This document shows positions 1-8,617 of a stretch of DNA of 50,415 nt, in pieces; position 1 is the first letter of the stretch; every line of letters starts with the position of its first letter. The stretch lies in contig CAOKRT010000011.1 of assembly GCA_948471205.1 (NCBI GenBank), positions 1 through 50,415 of the forward strand, in the 5' to 3' direction. A program made the position numbers and the translations under genes. The DNA comes from an uncultured Oscillospiraceae bacterium (lineage in GTDB: Bacteria > Bacillota > Clostridia > Oscillospirales > Acutalibacteraceae). The notes under the pieces were generated by a model. The model was not told the DNA's origin. It made no database searches and worked only from the letters and a program-made list of their open reading frames with translations.

Positions 1-2
1 CA

Positions 3-986
3 GGCAGCAATACGCTTGTGTTTATGTACGATAACAACGGCGATGCATTTGGCTTTAAATACAACGGTACAGAATATTTCTACGTTAAAAACCTGCAGAA
101 TGATATTACAGCTATAACAGACAGTGCAGGCAAGGTAATTGCCAACTACTATTACGATGCATGGGGTAATATCACTTCCACAACAGGAAACACAACAATT
201 GCGAATGCAAATCCGTTAAGATATCGCAGTTACTACTACGATACAGACACGAAGCTGTATTACCTCAACACGCGCTACTATTCTCCCGATATGTCCAGGT
301 TTTTGAATGCGGATGGGCAGTTAAGCAACGATTTTCTTGGTAATAATTTGTTTGCATACTGTGGAAACAGTCCTGTATCCCGTGCCGACACCGATGGAAA
401 AGGTTGGTGGGTTGTTGCCGGTGCATTTGTTGGAGCAATTGTTGGCGGCGGCGCAAAAATCATTTCAAATATTATGGCAGGAACCAAATGGTATGCAGGT
501 GCTGCAGGTGCGGCTATTGGCGGAGGCGTTGCCGGCGCTGTATTGGCAGCCACGTGCAATACAACAGCGGCTGCATTTGCAGGTGCGGCTAGCGAATCAT
601 TATTTAATCAGGTAGTATCTTATATTCCAAAAGCCTGTTATTTAGTCGGACAAGAAAATCCAATTGAATTAAATAAGCGAAATGCATTAGTATCTGTTGG
701 TACAGTAGCCGTAGAAACGGCTGTTTATGGTGCAACTGCAAAGGTAGCAGGAAAAATTGCAGGCAAAATTATTCCAACAAACAGCGGATGGTTTAAACCT
801 AAAAAATTCGTAAGCAGTTTTGTTGGAAAATATGCAAAAAAGGCACATAGTCAAACTTTAGTACAAGGTATATTTGTTTCTGAAGCTGATACAATTAAGC
901 AGTTAGTTGAAAAAATTGTAGACACACTGCTGGATGACAGCCAGGAACCGATTGTTAATTTATATCCTGAAAGCGGTTCAAATTAA
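3..986 (+). CDS. RHS/YD-repeat protein, C-terminal part (5' end outside window)
   Basis: The reading frame is open to the left edge, so this is only the C-terminal part of a larger protein; a GTG at 18 is in frame but is not a credible start. Residues show YD-repeat character (YYYDAWGN, YRSYYYD) and then the RHS-associated core signature (LYYLNTRYYSPDMSRFLNADG, broken here as LYYLNTRYY and SPDMSRFLNADG). Known RHS proteins form a shell around a variable C-terminal toxin. Here the tail after the core is about 200 residues, with a glycine/alanine-rich hydrophobic stretch (GAFVGAIVGGGAKII and a similar second segment) and then a basic region. I do not recognise a toxin fold in it. The next gene starts 15 bp downstream and may be its immunity partner. 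Confidence 0.85.
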   Translation, partial: GSNTLVFMYDNNGDAFGFKYNGTEYFYVKNLQNDITAITDSAGKVIANYYYDAWGNITSTTGNTTIANANPLRYRSYYYDTDTKLYYLNTRYYSPDMSRFLNADGQLSNDFLGNNLFAYCGNSPVSRADTDGKGWWVVAGAFVGAIVGGGAKIISNIMAGTKWYAGAAGAAIGGGVAGAVLAATCNTTAAAFAGAASESLFNQVVSYIPKACYLVGQENPIELNKRNALVSVGTVAVETAVYGATAKVAGKIAGKIIPTNSGWFKPKKFVSSFVGKYAKKAHSQTLVQGIFVSEADTIKQLVEKIVDTLLDDSQEPIVNLYPESGSN

Positions 987-1000
987 AAGAGGTATTGATT

Positions 1001-1798
1001 ATGAGTGATAAAACAAAAATAATTATACTGAAAAGTGTAATAGCTATATCAGCGTTTTTTGGTGTGTTAATATTTGTTATTCCATTTTTGGCGGCAATCT
1101 TTTGTGATCAATCCGAATATGATAGCATGCCTTCTCATATGCCATTTCCGGAACCTTTTAATAGTATTTGGATAGCAAATTGGATTATATGTGCTGTATT
1201 ATGTATACTGTTAGTAACTTTAATGAGTACAATGAAACTTGAAAACAAACCAAAACCGTATAAATATCCCTTAGGTTTTCCTGATTTCTCTTCATTGGAA
1301 ACATTTATTACAGATGCAGTAACAAAGAATGCCTATGCACGGCAGGCAGATACTTTTTTTGAACCGGACGGAAAAACCACACTGTTTATAAAATCGGCAG
1401 GATTATGGAAAATAGATTGCATTGCACTTATCAGAACAAAAGAATTGACAAATGAAGTTTTGGAAAATGCAAATGATTCCATAACAGAAGCATTGTATAA
1501 ATACTACGGCAAAGAAAAAATTACCGATACGGTAAGTATGATTTCAATAATTTGTGTAGACAGAATTACCCCTGCTTTTCAAAAACTGATGAACAGCAAT
1601 GTGGAACAGGGAATAAAAAATTTTAGACTTCCGACAGGTATTTCATTTGGCGGAAAGCAAATTTATATTCCTAGGCAGGATGATGGTTTTGCAATAGCTA
1701 AATATAAAAAGCTTCGCAAGGAATTTATGAAAATAATGAACCTAACGAAAGATCAATGCATTAATCCTCCCGAATCCCGCAAAAAGAAAAACAAATAA
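1001..1798 (+). CDS. Membrane protein downstream of RHS tail; possible immunity protein
   Basis: Unrecognised 265-residue protein. I chose the ATG at 1001, which follows AAAAGAGGT at a good distance; a TTG two codons earlier is less likely. Two hydrophobic segments near residues 10-35 and 55-80 should span the membrane, followed by a soluble cytoplasmic domain of about 180 residues with a basic end (SRKKKNK). Its position 15 bp after an RHS C-terminal tail is typical of immunity genes in RHS/polymorphic toxin systems, but that role is inferred from position only. It ends in front of a strong hairpin at 1804-1849, which closes this two-gene unit. Confidence 0.7.
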   Translation: MSDKTKIIILKSVIAISAFFGVLIFVIPFLAAIFCDQSEYDSMPSHMPFPEPFNSIWIANWIICAVLCILLVTLMSTMKLENKPKPYKYPLGFPDFSSLETFITDAVTKNAYARQADTFFEPDGKTTLFIKSAGLWKIDCIALIRTKELTNEVLENANDSITEALYKYYGKEKITDTVSMISIICVDRITPAFQKLMNSNVEQGIKNFRLPTGISFGGKQIYIPRQDDGFAIAKYKKLRKEFMKIMNLTKDQCINPPESRKKKNK

Positions 1799-1803
1799 TA
1801 TTT

Positions 1804-1849
1804 AAACCAACAACAGAGCAGGGGATTACCTCTGCTCTGTTGTTGGTTT
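1804..1849. terminator. Long hairpin between convergent genes
   Basis: Perfect 18-bp inverted repeat (1804-1821 with 1832-1849) and a 10-nt loop, lying between the rightward membrane-protein gene and the leftward AraC-type gene. It has no long T run but is placed to stop transcription from both sides. Confidence 0.75.
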
Positions 1850-1860
1850 ACCAAGCTGTT

Positions 1861-2538
1861 TCAGCTTTGCGGTTTTTGAATTTTTGCCTGCATTTTCTTT
1901 TCACGAAAAGTCATTCCGTAATATTTTAAAAGCAATCTTTGTGTTTGCCTTTCACAAACGCCGATTTTTTCAGACAGGGAATGAAGTGTTACCTGATTGT
2001 TATATAAAAATTCATTTTCAATAATAACAAATCGTTTAACATTGAGGTTATCTTTTTTTACCTTACAAAAATCATAATTCGGAATATATATCCGTGCAAT
2101 TTCCGTAAGCAAATATATCATTAAACCCTGTACGGCTGTTTCACAGCCGAATTTTTCATTATTACGTTCATTAAAAATCATAAGCGGCACTGTTAAATCA
2201 AAATTTTCATAAAAAGCAAATTTTTTATTCAGAAAAGTGTTTCCTGCAATATTTACATTTTTATTTTTAATTTTTTGCAGGTATATAAACACATCGGTAA
2301 GCGGCGCATTTTCACTACTGTACTGTGCATGTCTGATATCAGGACCTGTTACAAAGAAATCTCCTTTTTTTAATTTATATTCTTTCTGATTTGCAATCAG
2401 AATTCCCGAACCGCCTGTGATAAAATGAAGTTCATAACCGTTTTTTGAATGAGAATGGGGGGCAATGTCTTCGGTAAGAACGCCGCCGCCGAAATCTGCA
2501 ACAGACCATTCAATACCGTTCCAAGCAAACTTTATCAT
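1861..2538 (-). CDS. AraC-family regulator with cupin domain, apparently lacking the second HTH
   Basis: 225 residues. The N-terminal half is a cupin sensor (APHSHSKNGYELHFITGGSG, then KKGDFFVTGPDIRHAQY), as in AraC regulators of sugar genes. The C-terminal half begins the AraC DNA-binding domain (LHSLSEKIGVCERQTQRLLL) but stops after about 50 residues, whereas the family normally has around 100 with two helix-turn-helix motifs. The gene ends 12 bp from the hairpin at 1804-1849, so the 3' end may have been lost in a rearrangement next to the RHS locus. It is divergent from the GH95 gene, and a 14-bp inverted repeat at 2581-2619 lies between them, so control of that gene is the likely role. 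Confidence 0.8.
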   Translation of the reverse strand: MIKFAWNGIEWSVADFGGGVLTEDIAPHSHSKNGYELHFITGGSGILIANQKEYKLKKGDFFVTGPDIRHAQYSSENAPLTDVFIYLQKIKNKNVNIAGNTFLNKKFAFYENFDLTVPLMIFNERNNEKFGCETAVQGLMIYLLTEIARIYIPNYDFCKVKKDNLNVKRFVIIENEFLYNNQVTLHSLSEKIGVCERQTQRLLLKYYGMTFREKKMQAKIQKPQS

Positions 2539-2580
2539 TTCAATTTACCTTTATACGTTTTGTTTTAATAAAATATAGCA

Positions 2581-2619
2581 AAAAACACGACATTGTGTCA
2601 ACAATAATGTCGTGTTTTT
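2581..2619. promoter_or_regulatory. Inverted repeat and promoter in the araC-GH95 divergent region
   Basis: Arms of 14 bp (2581-2594 and 2606-2619, core ACGACATT/AATGTCGT) surround an 11-nt centre. On the minus strand a TTGACA at 2595-2600 lies 18 bp from TATATT, giving a promoter for the AraC-type gene with one arm inside the spacer. A GATAAT at 2634-2639 can serve the rightward GH95 gene. An operator is more likely than a terminator here, although the right arm ends in a T run. Confidence 0.55.
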
Positions 2620-2657
2620 TCGTAAAAATTATGATAATATTTAATAGGGTGAATCTT

Positions 2658-5333
2658 ATGAATAAAATTATAAAAAAATTATCATGTTCTTTATTATGTG
2701 CCGGAATGGTATTTTCTATGGCATCATGCGCTTCCAAAGAAGCGGATATTAACGGGGTTTTCAAAAACAACAGCAAAATATCCTATTGCACAACTTTTAA
2801 AGAGCTTTCCTCTTCAAAAACAAACAGCACGAAAAGCTGGCGGCAGGGAATGGTTTCCGGAAACGGACTTCAGGGCTTTGTTTCAAGCGGTTCTCCGTAC
2901 AGCGATACCTTTATATTTCAAAATATGCATTTTATAATGCCAAACCAAAATGTCCGTTATTGCCCGGATACTGCAGACGAGCTTGAAACGGTTAAGCAAA
3001 GCATTGTTAAAGGTGAAAATATTATTGACGAAGCAAGCTATGATGATGTTTATTATTATCATCCAGGCGGCTCTTTAAGGCTTAATCAGGACAAAAACAA
3101 AACAAAAAACTATATAAGATACACAGATTATGAAACGGCAGAGGTTGGTGTTAAATACGCTGACAAGCAGGGTACGTGGGAAAGAAAATCCTTTACATCA
3201 AAAGCAGATGACGTTTCAATAACAAAAATCCTAAAATCCTCTGAGGGCAGCAAAATCAATTTAACATTATCTTATGATGATATATCCGTTTTTGCAAATT
3301 ACGGTGACGGAAATGAAAAAGATATAAAATACAAGAAAATGGTATCTGATGATTTGAGCACCGTTTCTCTTATTGCACATTATCCGAATTATGACAACAG
3401 CGAACTGAAAAACGGCGGCTATGCAACCCTTACATATATTGTATGTGAAAACGGCCGCAAAGAAAAAATAGAAGGCAATACGGTTGAAGATGAACAGTAT
3501 GCAGGAAACGATAATCCGCAGATTAAAATTACGGACGCAGATGCAGTATATCTTATAACCGCTTCAGACCGCACATATGATATGGGCGAATTCAGTGCGT
3601 TCGAAAGCACAGATGCATATGAACTGATTGACAGCTTAACTGACAAAACAAAGCAGATTGCCGATAAATATTCTGCAGATTCCGCATTTGATTATGATGC
3701 CGCTTTAAAGGAACATCTGGCTGTTTATCAGCCACAGTTCAATGCAGTAACAATTCAACTTGAAGACGGAGATTCCGGAAAATCAAATGAATATCTGCTG
3801 AAAAAACAGCGGGGTAATTCAAAAATACTTGCTGAACTTGCACAGCGTACATATTATTCCGGAAGATATGCATATCTTTGCTGTTCCGGTTATTCTACAA
3901 GCCGTCTTTACGGTATGTGGACAGGTGAATGGAATACCGGCTGGGGAAGCAAATATACAATGGATGCTAATGTTAATCTTCAGACATCCTCTATGAATAC
4001 CGGAAATATCAGCTCATCACCGGTTGGATATACAAATTTCATTCTTCGCCAGGCACCGGACTGGGAAGAAAATGCACTTGCAACGCACGGTTTTACAAAT
4101 GCTTTGCAGGCACCTGTAAACACAGACGGCGACAAAGCTGTTATAACCGAAACATGTTATCCTTATCCTTTCCGATATTGGAATGCGGGCACAAGCTGGA
4201 TGCTTCAGCCTCTTTTTGAAACACTGCAGTGCTACGGAAGCCTTCAGATTCCGTTAAGTGATGAATTTGACTTAAATAATTTAAAATCTGTGCTTTCAAC
4301 AGATGAAAATGATTTAACAGATGAAGACATTTTAAAGATTAAAGAAAAGGGCTTTCTTGATCTTGAATCCGAAATTCTTCTTCCGCTTCTTATAAAATCG
4401 GCAAATTACTGGAAACAGATGCTTACTGCTGAATATTTTACCGATGCAAACGGAGATATTCACTATGAAAGCGGAAAAACCGAATTGGCTGAAAATGAAT
4501 ATTACTGTATTTTGCCAAGCTATTCGCCGGAAAACAATCCAAAGAATTATCCAAGCCCTTCGGCTGCCAACACGGCAATTGATATTTCCGCGTGCAGACA
4601 TAATATGCAGATGCTGATTGATGTGATTAATAATCTTGAAGCAGATATGGACACATCCGAATGGCAATATATTATAGATAAGCTTCCGCCGTATCTTTAT
4701 GATGAAACAGGCGCTTTAAAGGAATGGGCATGCAATCAGTTTGAAGAAAATAACGAACACAGGCATCTAAGCCATTTATACGGTGTATGGCCGCTTGATG
4801 AAACACAGAATAATGAAGAACTGAAGAATGCATGTATTCAGGCTATTGATAACCGCGAAAGTGAAAATGAAGCCAGCCATGCACTGGTTCACCGTTCGTT
4901 GATTGCCGCCAGACTCAAAGACAGAAACAGCCTTACAGATGCACTGAACAAACTTATGAATCACAGAATTCATTATAATTCTTTAATGACAAATCATGAT
5001 TATGACAGGGGAAGCTGTTACTGCACAGATTTTGCAATCGGCTATCTTGGAATTATCAATGAAAGCCTGCTTTATTCAGATAACGGTATCATACAGATTC
5101 TTCCTTCGCTTCCAAACAGCGGATTTGACAAGGGAACAATTACCGGACTGAAAGCAAAAACAAGAGCTGAAATCAGCGAACTTACCTGGGATACGGAAAA
5201 TAAAACCGCTTTTGTTACGATTAAATCTGACATAGATCAGAAAATTACGGTTTCATGCGGCCTTTCCGATGAAATTAAAACAATGGAACTGAAAGCTGGG
5301 GAAAGTATGAAAGCTGAATTCAAATTGAAATAA
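2658..5333 (+). CDS. GH95-family glycoside hydrolase lipoprotein (alpha-L-fucosidase type)
   Basis: 891 residues from the ATG at 2658, which follows AGGGTG. The N-terminus is a lipoprotein signal: basic MNKIIKK, hydrophobic core, lipobox MASC with Cys24. The enzyme should therefore sit on the outer face of the membrane. The body matches family GH95: the segment around residues 435-445 contains DANVNLQ, resembling the Asn-x-Asn pair of GH95 active sites, and HRHLSHLYGVWP near residue 701 and the C-terminal NESLLYSDNGIIQILPSLP are typical. GH95 enzymes remove alpha-1,2-fucose, some alpha-galactose, from host or plant glycans; the exact substrate cannot be read here. Divergent from the AraC-type gene. 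Confidence 0.88.
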   Translation: MNKIIKKLSCSLLCAGMVFSMASCASKEADINGVFKNNSKISYCTTFKELSSSKTNSTKSWRQGMVSGNGLQGFVSSGSPYSDTFIFQNMHFIMPNQNVRYCPDTADELETVKQSIVKGENIIDEASYDDVYYYHPGGSLRLNQDKNKTKNYIRYTDYETAEVGVKYADKQGTWERKSFTSKADDVSITKILKSSEGSKINLTLSYDDISVFANYGDGNEKDIKYKKMVSDDLSTVSLIAHYPNYDNSELKNGGYATLTYIVCENGRKEKIEGNTVEDEQYAGNDNPQIKITDADAVYLITASDRTYDMGEFSAFESTDAYELIDSLTDKTKQIADKYSADSAFDYDAALKEHLAVYQPQFNAVTIQLEDGDSGKSNEYLLKKQRGNSKILAELAQRTYYSGRYAYLCCSGYSTSRLYGMWTGEWNTGWGSKYTMDANVNLQTSSMNTGNISSSPVGYTNFILRQAPDWEENALATHGFTNALQAPVNTDGDKAVITETCYPYPFRYWNAGTSWMLQPLFETLQCYGSLQIPLSDEFDLNNLKSVLSTDENDLTDEDILKIKEKGFLDLESEILLPLLIKSANYWKQMLTAEYFTDANGDIHYESGKTELAENEYYCILPSYSPENNPKNYPSPSAANTAIDISACRHNMQMLIDVINNLEADMDTSEWQYIIDKLPPYLYDETGALKEWACNQFEENNEHRHLSHLYGVWPLDETQNNEELKNACIQAIDNRESENEASHALVHRSLIAARLKDRNSLTDALNKLMNHRIHYNSLMTNHDYDRGSCYCTDFAIGYLGIINESLLYSDNGIIQILPSLPNSGFDKGTITGLKAKTRAEISELTWDTENKTAFVTIKSDIDQKITVSCGLSDEIKTMELKAGESMKAEFKLK

Positions 5334-5348
5334 ACCAAAGCAGTAAAA

Positions 5349-5378
5349 AACCCGACGTTACATTTGTAACGTCGGGTT
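5349..5378. terminator. Bidirectional terminator hairpin
   Basis: A 14-bp inverted repeat (5349-5362, 5365-5378; AACCCGACGTTAC arms) lies between the convergent GH95 and GT8 genes, with A residues before and T residues after it. Confidence 0.85.
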
Positions 5379-5383
5379 AACTT

Positions 5384-6604
5384 TTAACGGAAAAAGATTT
5401 TCTTGATTTTTTTCGGAAACCACATGATTGCCTTGCCGATTCTGTAAGCATAGGATTTTTTGATCGTTCTGAGCTGTTTTTTCGCAGAGGAAAGCTCTCC
5501 GTTTATCTGGTCAAGATCAATCTCAAGCTTTATATAATCTTCATACAGTTCTGCTGAATCAACGTGAATCTTTTCTTTTAAAAGATTGATTTCCTTCGTA
5601 AGAATTCTGTACTGCTTTCTGTGCCACTGCAGTTTTTCAATCAAATCACGCAGTTTAAGACTTTCAAATTTTGAAATTTTAATCAGATTATCAAGATATA
5701 TGGCAGGGTCAATAAATTCATCAATAATCAGTTCATACTCTTTATACGGTGATTTTTCATAATATTTAAGATACAATTTTGTTAAATTGCCCATATTATA
5801 ACGCCATGGCTTTTCGTGTGTGCCAAGGTGAACGATAACCGCATTTTTTATGGACTTATTTTTACTTTTCGGAATTTTTTCCTGATAAAAAGCAGATAAA
5901 TTTTCTGCATCCATCCAATCATGAAATTTATTAAGATAATTATATTTTAAGGAGATATATTTAACATTCTCACCGAAAACAACGTTGAAAGCATCCTGAT
6001 CAACAAAATGATTTTTTCCGTTTAATCTGTAATCAATTAATTTATTGCTTATATCGTCTTCACGGATTTTCTTTAAATTGAGCAGCATAACACCGGAATT
6101 GAAATAGTATTTATTTTTTATTCCGATTTTTCTTAAATGATTAATATTTCTTACAGAAATAAGGTCCTTAACAACAGCGGCGTAACAGTCTTCCAGATTA
6201 ATATCGTATAATTCCTTTAAATCCTGCTGTATTAAAATATCACCGTCAACATACAGCACTTTTTCAATGCCTTCCAGAAAATCGGAAAGCTGCATTTTTA
6301 AAAGTGCGCTTGCACTGACATGCAAATCATTGTCTTTTTTATAAATATCAAAAAATCTTTTATCCAAAGATTTATCATATATTTCTATTTTTATGTTGCC
6401 GCATTCACATTCCCTGAATTTTTCACGGCTGAAATCTGTTATTTCATTCGCAATAATATGAATTGTGTAATTATTTTCAGGACTACAGTTTTCTTTTAAA
6501 GAAGAAATTGCAACAGTGGTAGGCATGGAATAAATTTCATCTGTAACAAAAGCCAGATGTATTCTGCTTTGGTCTGAAACAGTTTGTGAATTCTGATTAC
6601 TCAA
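5384..6604 (-). CDS. Family 8 glycosyltransferase
   Basis: 406 residues. The N-terminal two thirds is a GT8 domain: the nucleotide-sugar entry LAFVTDEIYSMPTTVAISSL, the DxD metal site in KVLYVDGDIL, FNSGVMLLNL and DQDAFN, and a final HLGTHEKPW, all in family order. GT8 enzymes transfer glucose or galactose from UDP-sugars, often to lipooligosaccharide, wall polymers or proteins. The last 100 residues form a long charged helix, probably coiled coil (LKEKIHVDSAELYEDYIKLE), ending in a basic patch (KKIKKIFFR) that may bind membrane. It stands alone, with GAGG-type ribosome site before ATG. The acceptor is unknown. Confidence 0.85.
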   Translation of the reverse strand: MSNQNSQTVSDQSRIHLAFVTDEIYSMPTTVAISSLKENCSPENNYTIHIIANEITDFSREKFRECECGNIKIEIYDKSLDKRFFDIYKKDNDLHVSASALLKMQLSDFLEGIEKVLYVDGDILIQQDLKELYDINLEDCYAAVVKDLISVRNINHLRKIGIKNKYYFNSGVMLLNLKKIREDDISNKLIDYRLNGKNHFVDQDAFNVVFGENVKYISLKYNYLNKFHDWMDAENLSAFYQEKIPKSKNKSIKNAVIVHLGTHEKPWRYNMGNLTKLYLKYYEKSPYKEYELIIDEFIDPAIYLDNLIKISKFESLKLRDLIEKLQWHRKQYRILTKEINLLKEKIHVDSAELYEDYIKLEIDLDQINGELSSAKKQLRTIKKSYAYRIGKAIMWFPKKIKKIFFR

Positions 6605-6778
6605 TGCATTGCCTCCTTAATAATTGTCTTAATTTAGTATTATATATTTAAAAGAATATATTGTCAATACAGATATTATTTGGTATTTTTCCGCCGGATA
6701 CTGCAAAAGCTGTTGAAAAAAACATGCTTATATGGTATTCTTTTCTTAATAAAATTTCAAATTCAAGGAAAACACATT

Positions 6779-7720
6779 ATGAAACTTTTAGAAAAGGCAA
6801 ATATAGAAAACAGAGGACAGGCAGACCCTTTTATTTTTGAAGCAAACGGAAAATTTTATATTTACACAACCGGAGACGACGGCATACATGCTTATTATGC
6901 CGATGATTTGCTCGGCGAATGGAACTATCACGGAATTGTATTTACAAAAAAAGATCACGAATGCTTCTGGGCACCGAGTGTCATTGAAATTGATTCTAAA
7001 TTCTATATGTACTGCTCATTTGAATTTTACGGCGACACACCCGATCAGGGCGGTCATCACCAAACAATGTTTGTATCTGTTTCAGACAATCCGCTTGGAC
7101 CTTTTACAAATGAAAAACAGCTTCTTCATCCTTTTTCCATTGATTCGCATGTTGTAGAAAACAGCAGCGGACTGTTTATTTTTTATTCAACAAACAGGTT
7201 TGAAGGCGAAAGAATAGGCACATATATAGTTGTTGACAGATTGCTTGATCCTTATACACCCGAAGGAAAACCGCATACTGTTATTGTACCCACACTTGAT
7301 GAAGATATTTTCCGTTACGACCGATATAAAAAAGGACAGCACTGGCATACCATTGAAGGTGCTTTCTACTTTGAGGAAAACGGCTGGCAGTATGTTATGT
7401 ACAGCGGAAACTGCTATGAAAAACCCACCTATTACATTGGCTATGCCCGTGCAAAAACAGATGAAACGGATTTAACAAAAATAAACTTTGAAAAATATCC
7501 CGATGATCATACATATTTTCCTGTTTTTGCAAAAAACGATTTCGAAGAGGGAACAGGTCACCACAGTATTATCAAATACAAGGGTGAATACTATGCGGTT
7601 TATCATGCACGCGATTTGGACGACAATCGAAAAAATACAGACAGGCGCAATGCCAGAATATGCAAACTGAATGTCAAAGACGGAATCATTACGGCAGAAC
7701 GCTATTCAGACCGTATTTAA
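6779..7720 (+). CDS. GH43-family glycoside hydrolase
   Basis: 313 residues from the ATG at 6779 (AAGGAA upstream); longer frames to the left have no ribosome site. A single five-bladed beta-propeller of GH43 type with no signal peptide, so cytoplasmic. The three family acidic residues are visible at the usual spacing: Asp16 in QADPFIF (base), Asp122 in SIDSHV (pKa modulator) and Glu193 in HTIEGAF (acid). GH43 enzymes remove arabinose, xylose or galactose from oligosaccharides. A cytoplasmic member suggests imported short sugars as substrate. The TtcA-like gene starts 10 bp after it and is probably co-transcribed. Confidence 0.88.
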   Translation: MKLLEKANIENRGQADPFIFEANGKFYIYTTGDDGIHAYYADDLLGEWNYHGIVFTKKDHECFWAPSVIEIDSKFYMYCSFEFYGDTPDQGGHHQTMFVSVSDNPLGPFTNEKQLLHPFSIDSHVVENSSGLFIFYSTNRFEGERIGTYIVVDRLLDPYTPEGKPHTVIVPTLDEDIFRYDRYKKGQHWHTIEGAFYFEENGWQYVMYSGNCYEKPTYYIGYARAKTDETDLTKINFEKYPDDHTYFPVFAKNDFEEGTGHHSIIKYKGEYYAVYHARDLDDNRKNTDRRNARICKLNVKDGIITAERYSDRI

Positions 7721-7729
7721 GAGGTTTTT

Positions 7730-8566
7730 ATGGCAAGAGAATTATCATACAATCAAACTGTTGAACGAAGCATTATAAAAACATACAGAAAATCTATATG
7801 GAATCCGTTTGTTGAAGCATGTAAAAACTATCAGCTTGTTAATAACGGCGATAAAATTGCCGTATGTATAAGCGGCGGAAAAGATTCTGTGCTTCTTGCA
7901 AAATGCATGCAGCAGCTAAAACGTGTTTCAGACACGGAATTTGAACTTGTTTTTATTTGTATGGACCCCGGATATAACAAAAAAAACAGAAATAAAATTG
8001 CCGAAAACTGCAGCATTCTGGAAATTCCGGTTCAATTTTTTGAATCAGACATTTTTTCGGTAACAGAAATTGCCGGCGGCAGTCCGTGTTATCTTTGTGC
8101 AAGAATGCGAAGAGGATATCTTTATGCAAAAGCAAAAGAGCTTGGCTGCAATAAAATCGCACTCGGGCATCATCTTTCCGATGTAATTGAAACCACGGTA
8201 ATGGGTATGTTTTACGGCGCACAGCTTCAGGCAATGCTGCCTAAACTTCATTCAGCCAATTTTGAAGGAATGGAATTAATACGCCCTTTATACTGTGTGC
8301 ATGAATCGTCAATAATTAACTGGCGCGAATATAATAATCTTGAATTTATTCAATGTGCCTGCAGGTTTGTGGATGAATACAGCCATTCCGAAGACGGAAT
8401 AGGCGAATCAAAAAGGCAGGAAATAAAACAAATGATTCTTTCGCTGAAAAAAATTAACCCCGATATTGAAAAAAATATATTCAATTCTATTCACAATGTG
8501 AAACTGGATACGTTTGTCAGCTATAAACAAAACGGAACAGAATACAGTTTTCTTGATAATTATTAA
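7730..8566 (+). CDS. TtcA-like PP-loop ATPase (tRNA 2-thiolation family)
   Basis: 278 residues. The PP-loop SGGKDS at residues 48-53 adenylates the target base; CYLC at about 120-123 and CAC near residue 221 give the cysteines expected for an iron-sulfur cluster or sulfur carrier in the TtcA/Ncs6 group; GHHLSDVIETTVMGMFYGA is also family-typical. TtcA thiolates cytidine 32 of tRNA. Clostridia carry several TtcA-like paralogues, so the exact tRNA target is not certain. It follows the GH43 gene by only 9 bp without an evident functional link, and is closed by the hairpin at 8581-8616. Confidence 0.8.
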   Translation: MARELSYNQTVERSIIKTYRKSIWNPFVEACKNYQLVNNGDKIAVCISGGKDSVLLAKCMQQLKRVSDTEFELVFICMDPGYNKKNRNKIAENCSILEIPVQFFESDIFSVTEIAGGSPCYLCARMRRGYLYAKAKELGCNKIALGHHLSDVIETTVMGMFYGAQLQAMLPKLHSANFEGMELIRPLYCVHESSIINWREYNNLEFIQCACRFVDEYSHSEDGIGESKRQEIKQMILSLKKINPDIEKNIFNSIHNVKLDTFVSYKQNGTEYSFLDNY

Positions 8567-8580
8567 AAAATCAACATAGC

Positions 8581-8616
8581 AAAAAGAGCGGCAGTTTTTC
8601 TTTGCCGCTCTTTTTT
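8581..8616. terminator. Bidirectional terminator
   Basis: AAAAAGAGCGGCA pairs with TGCCGCTCTTTTT around a TTTTTCTT loop, between convergent genes. It is a classical intrinsic terminator on both strands. Confidence 0.9.
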
Positions 8617-8617
8617 A

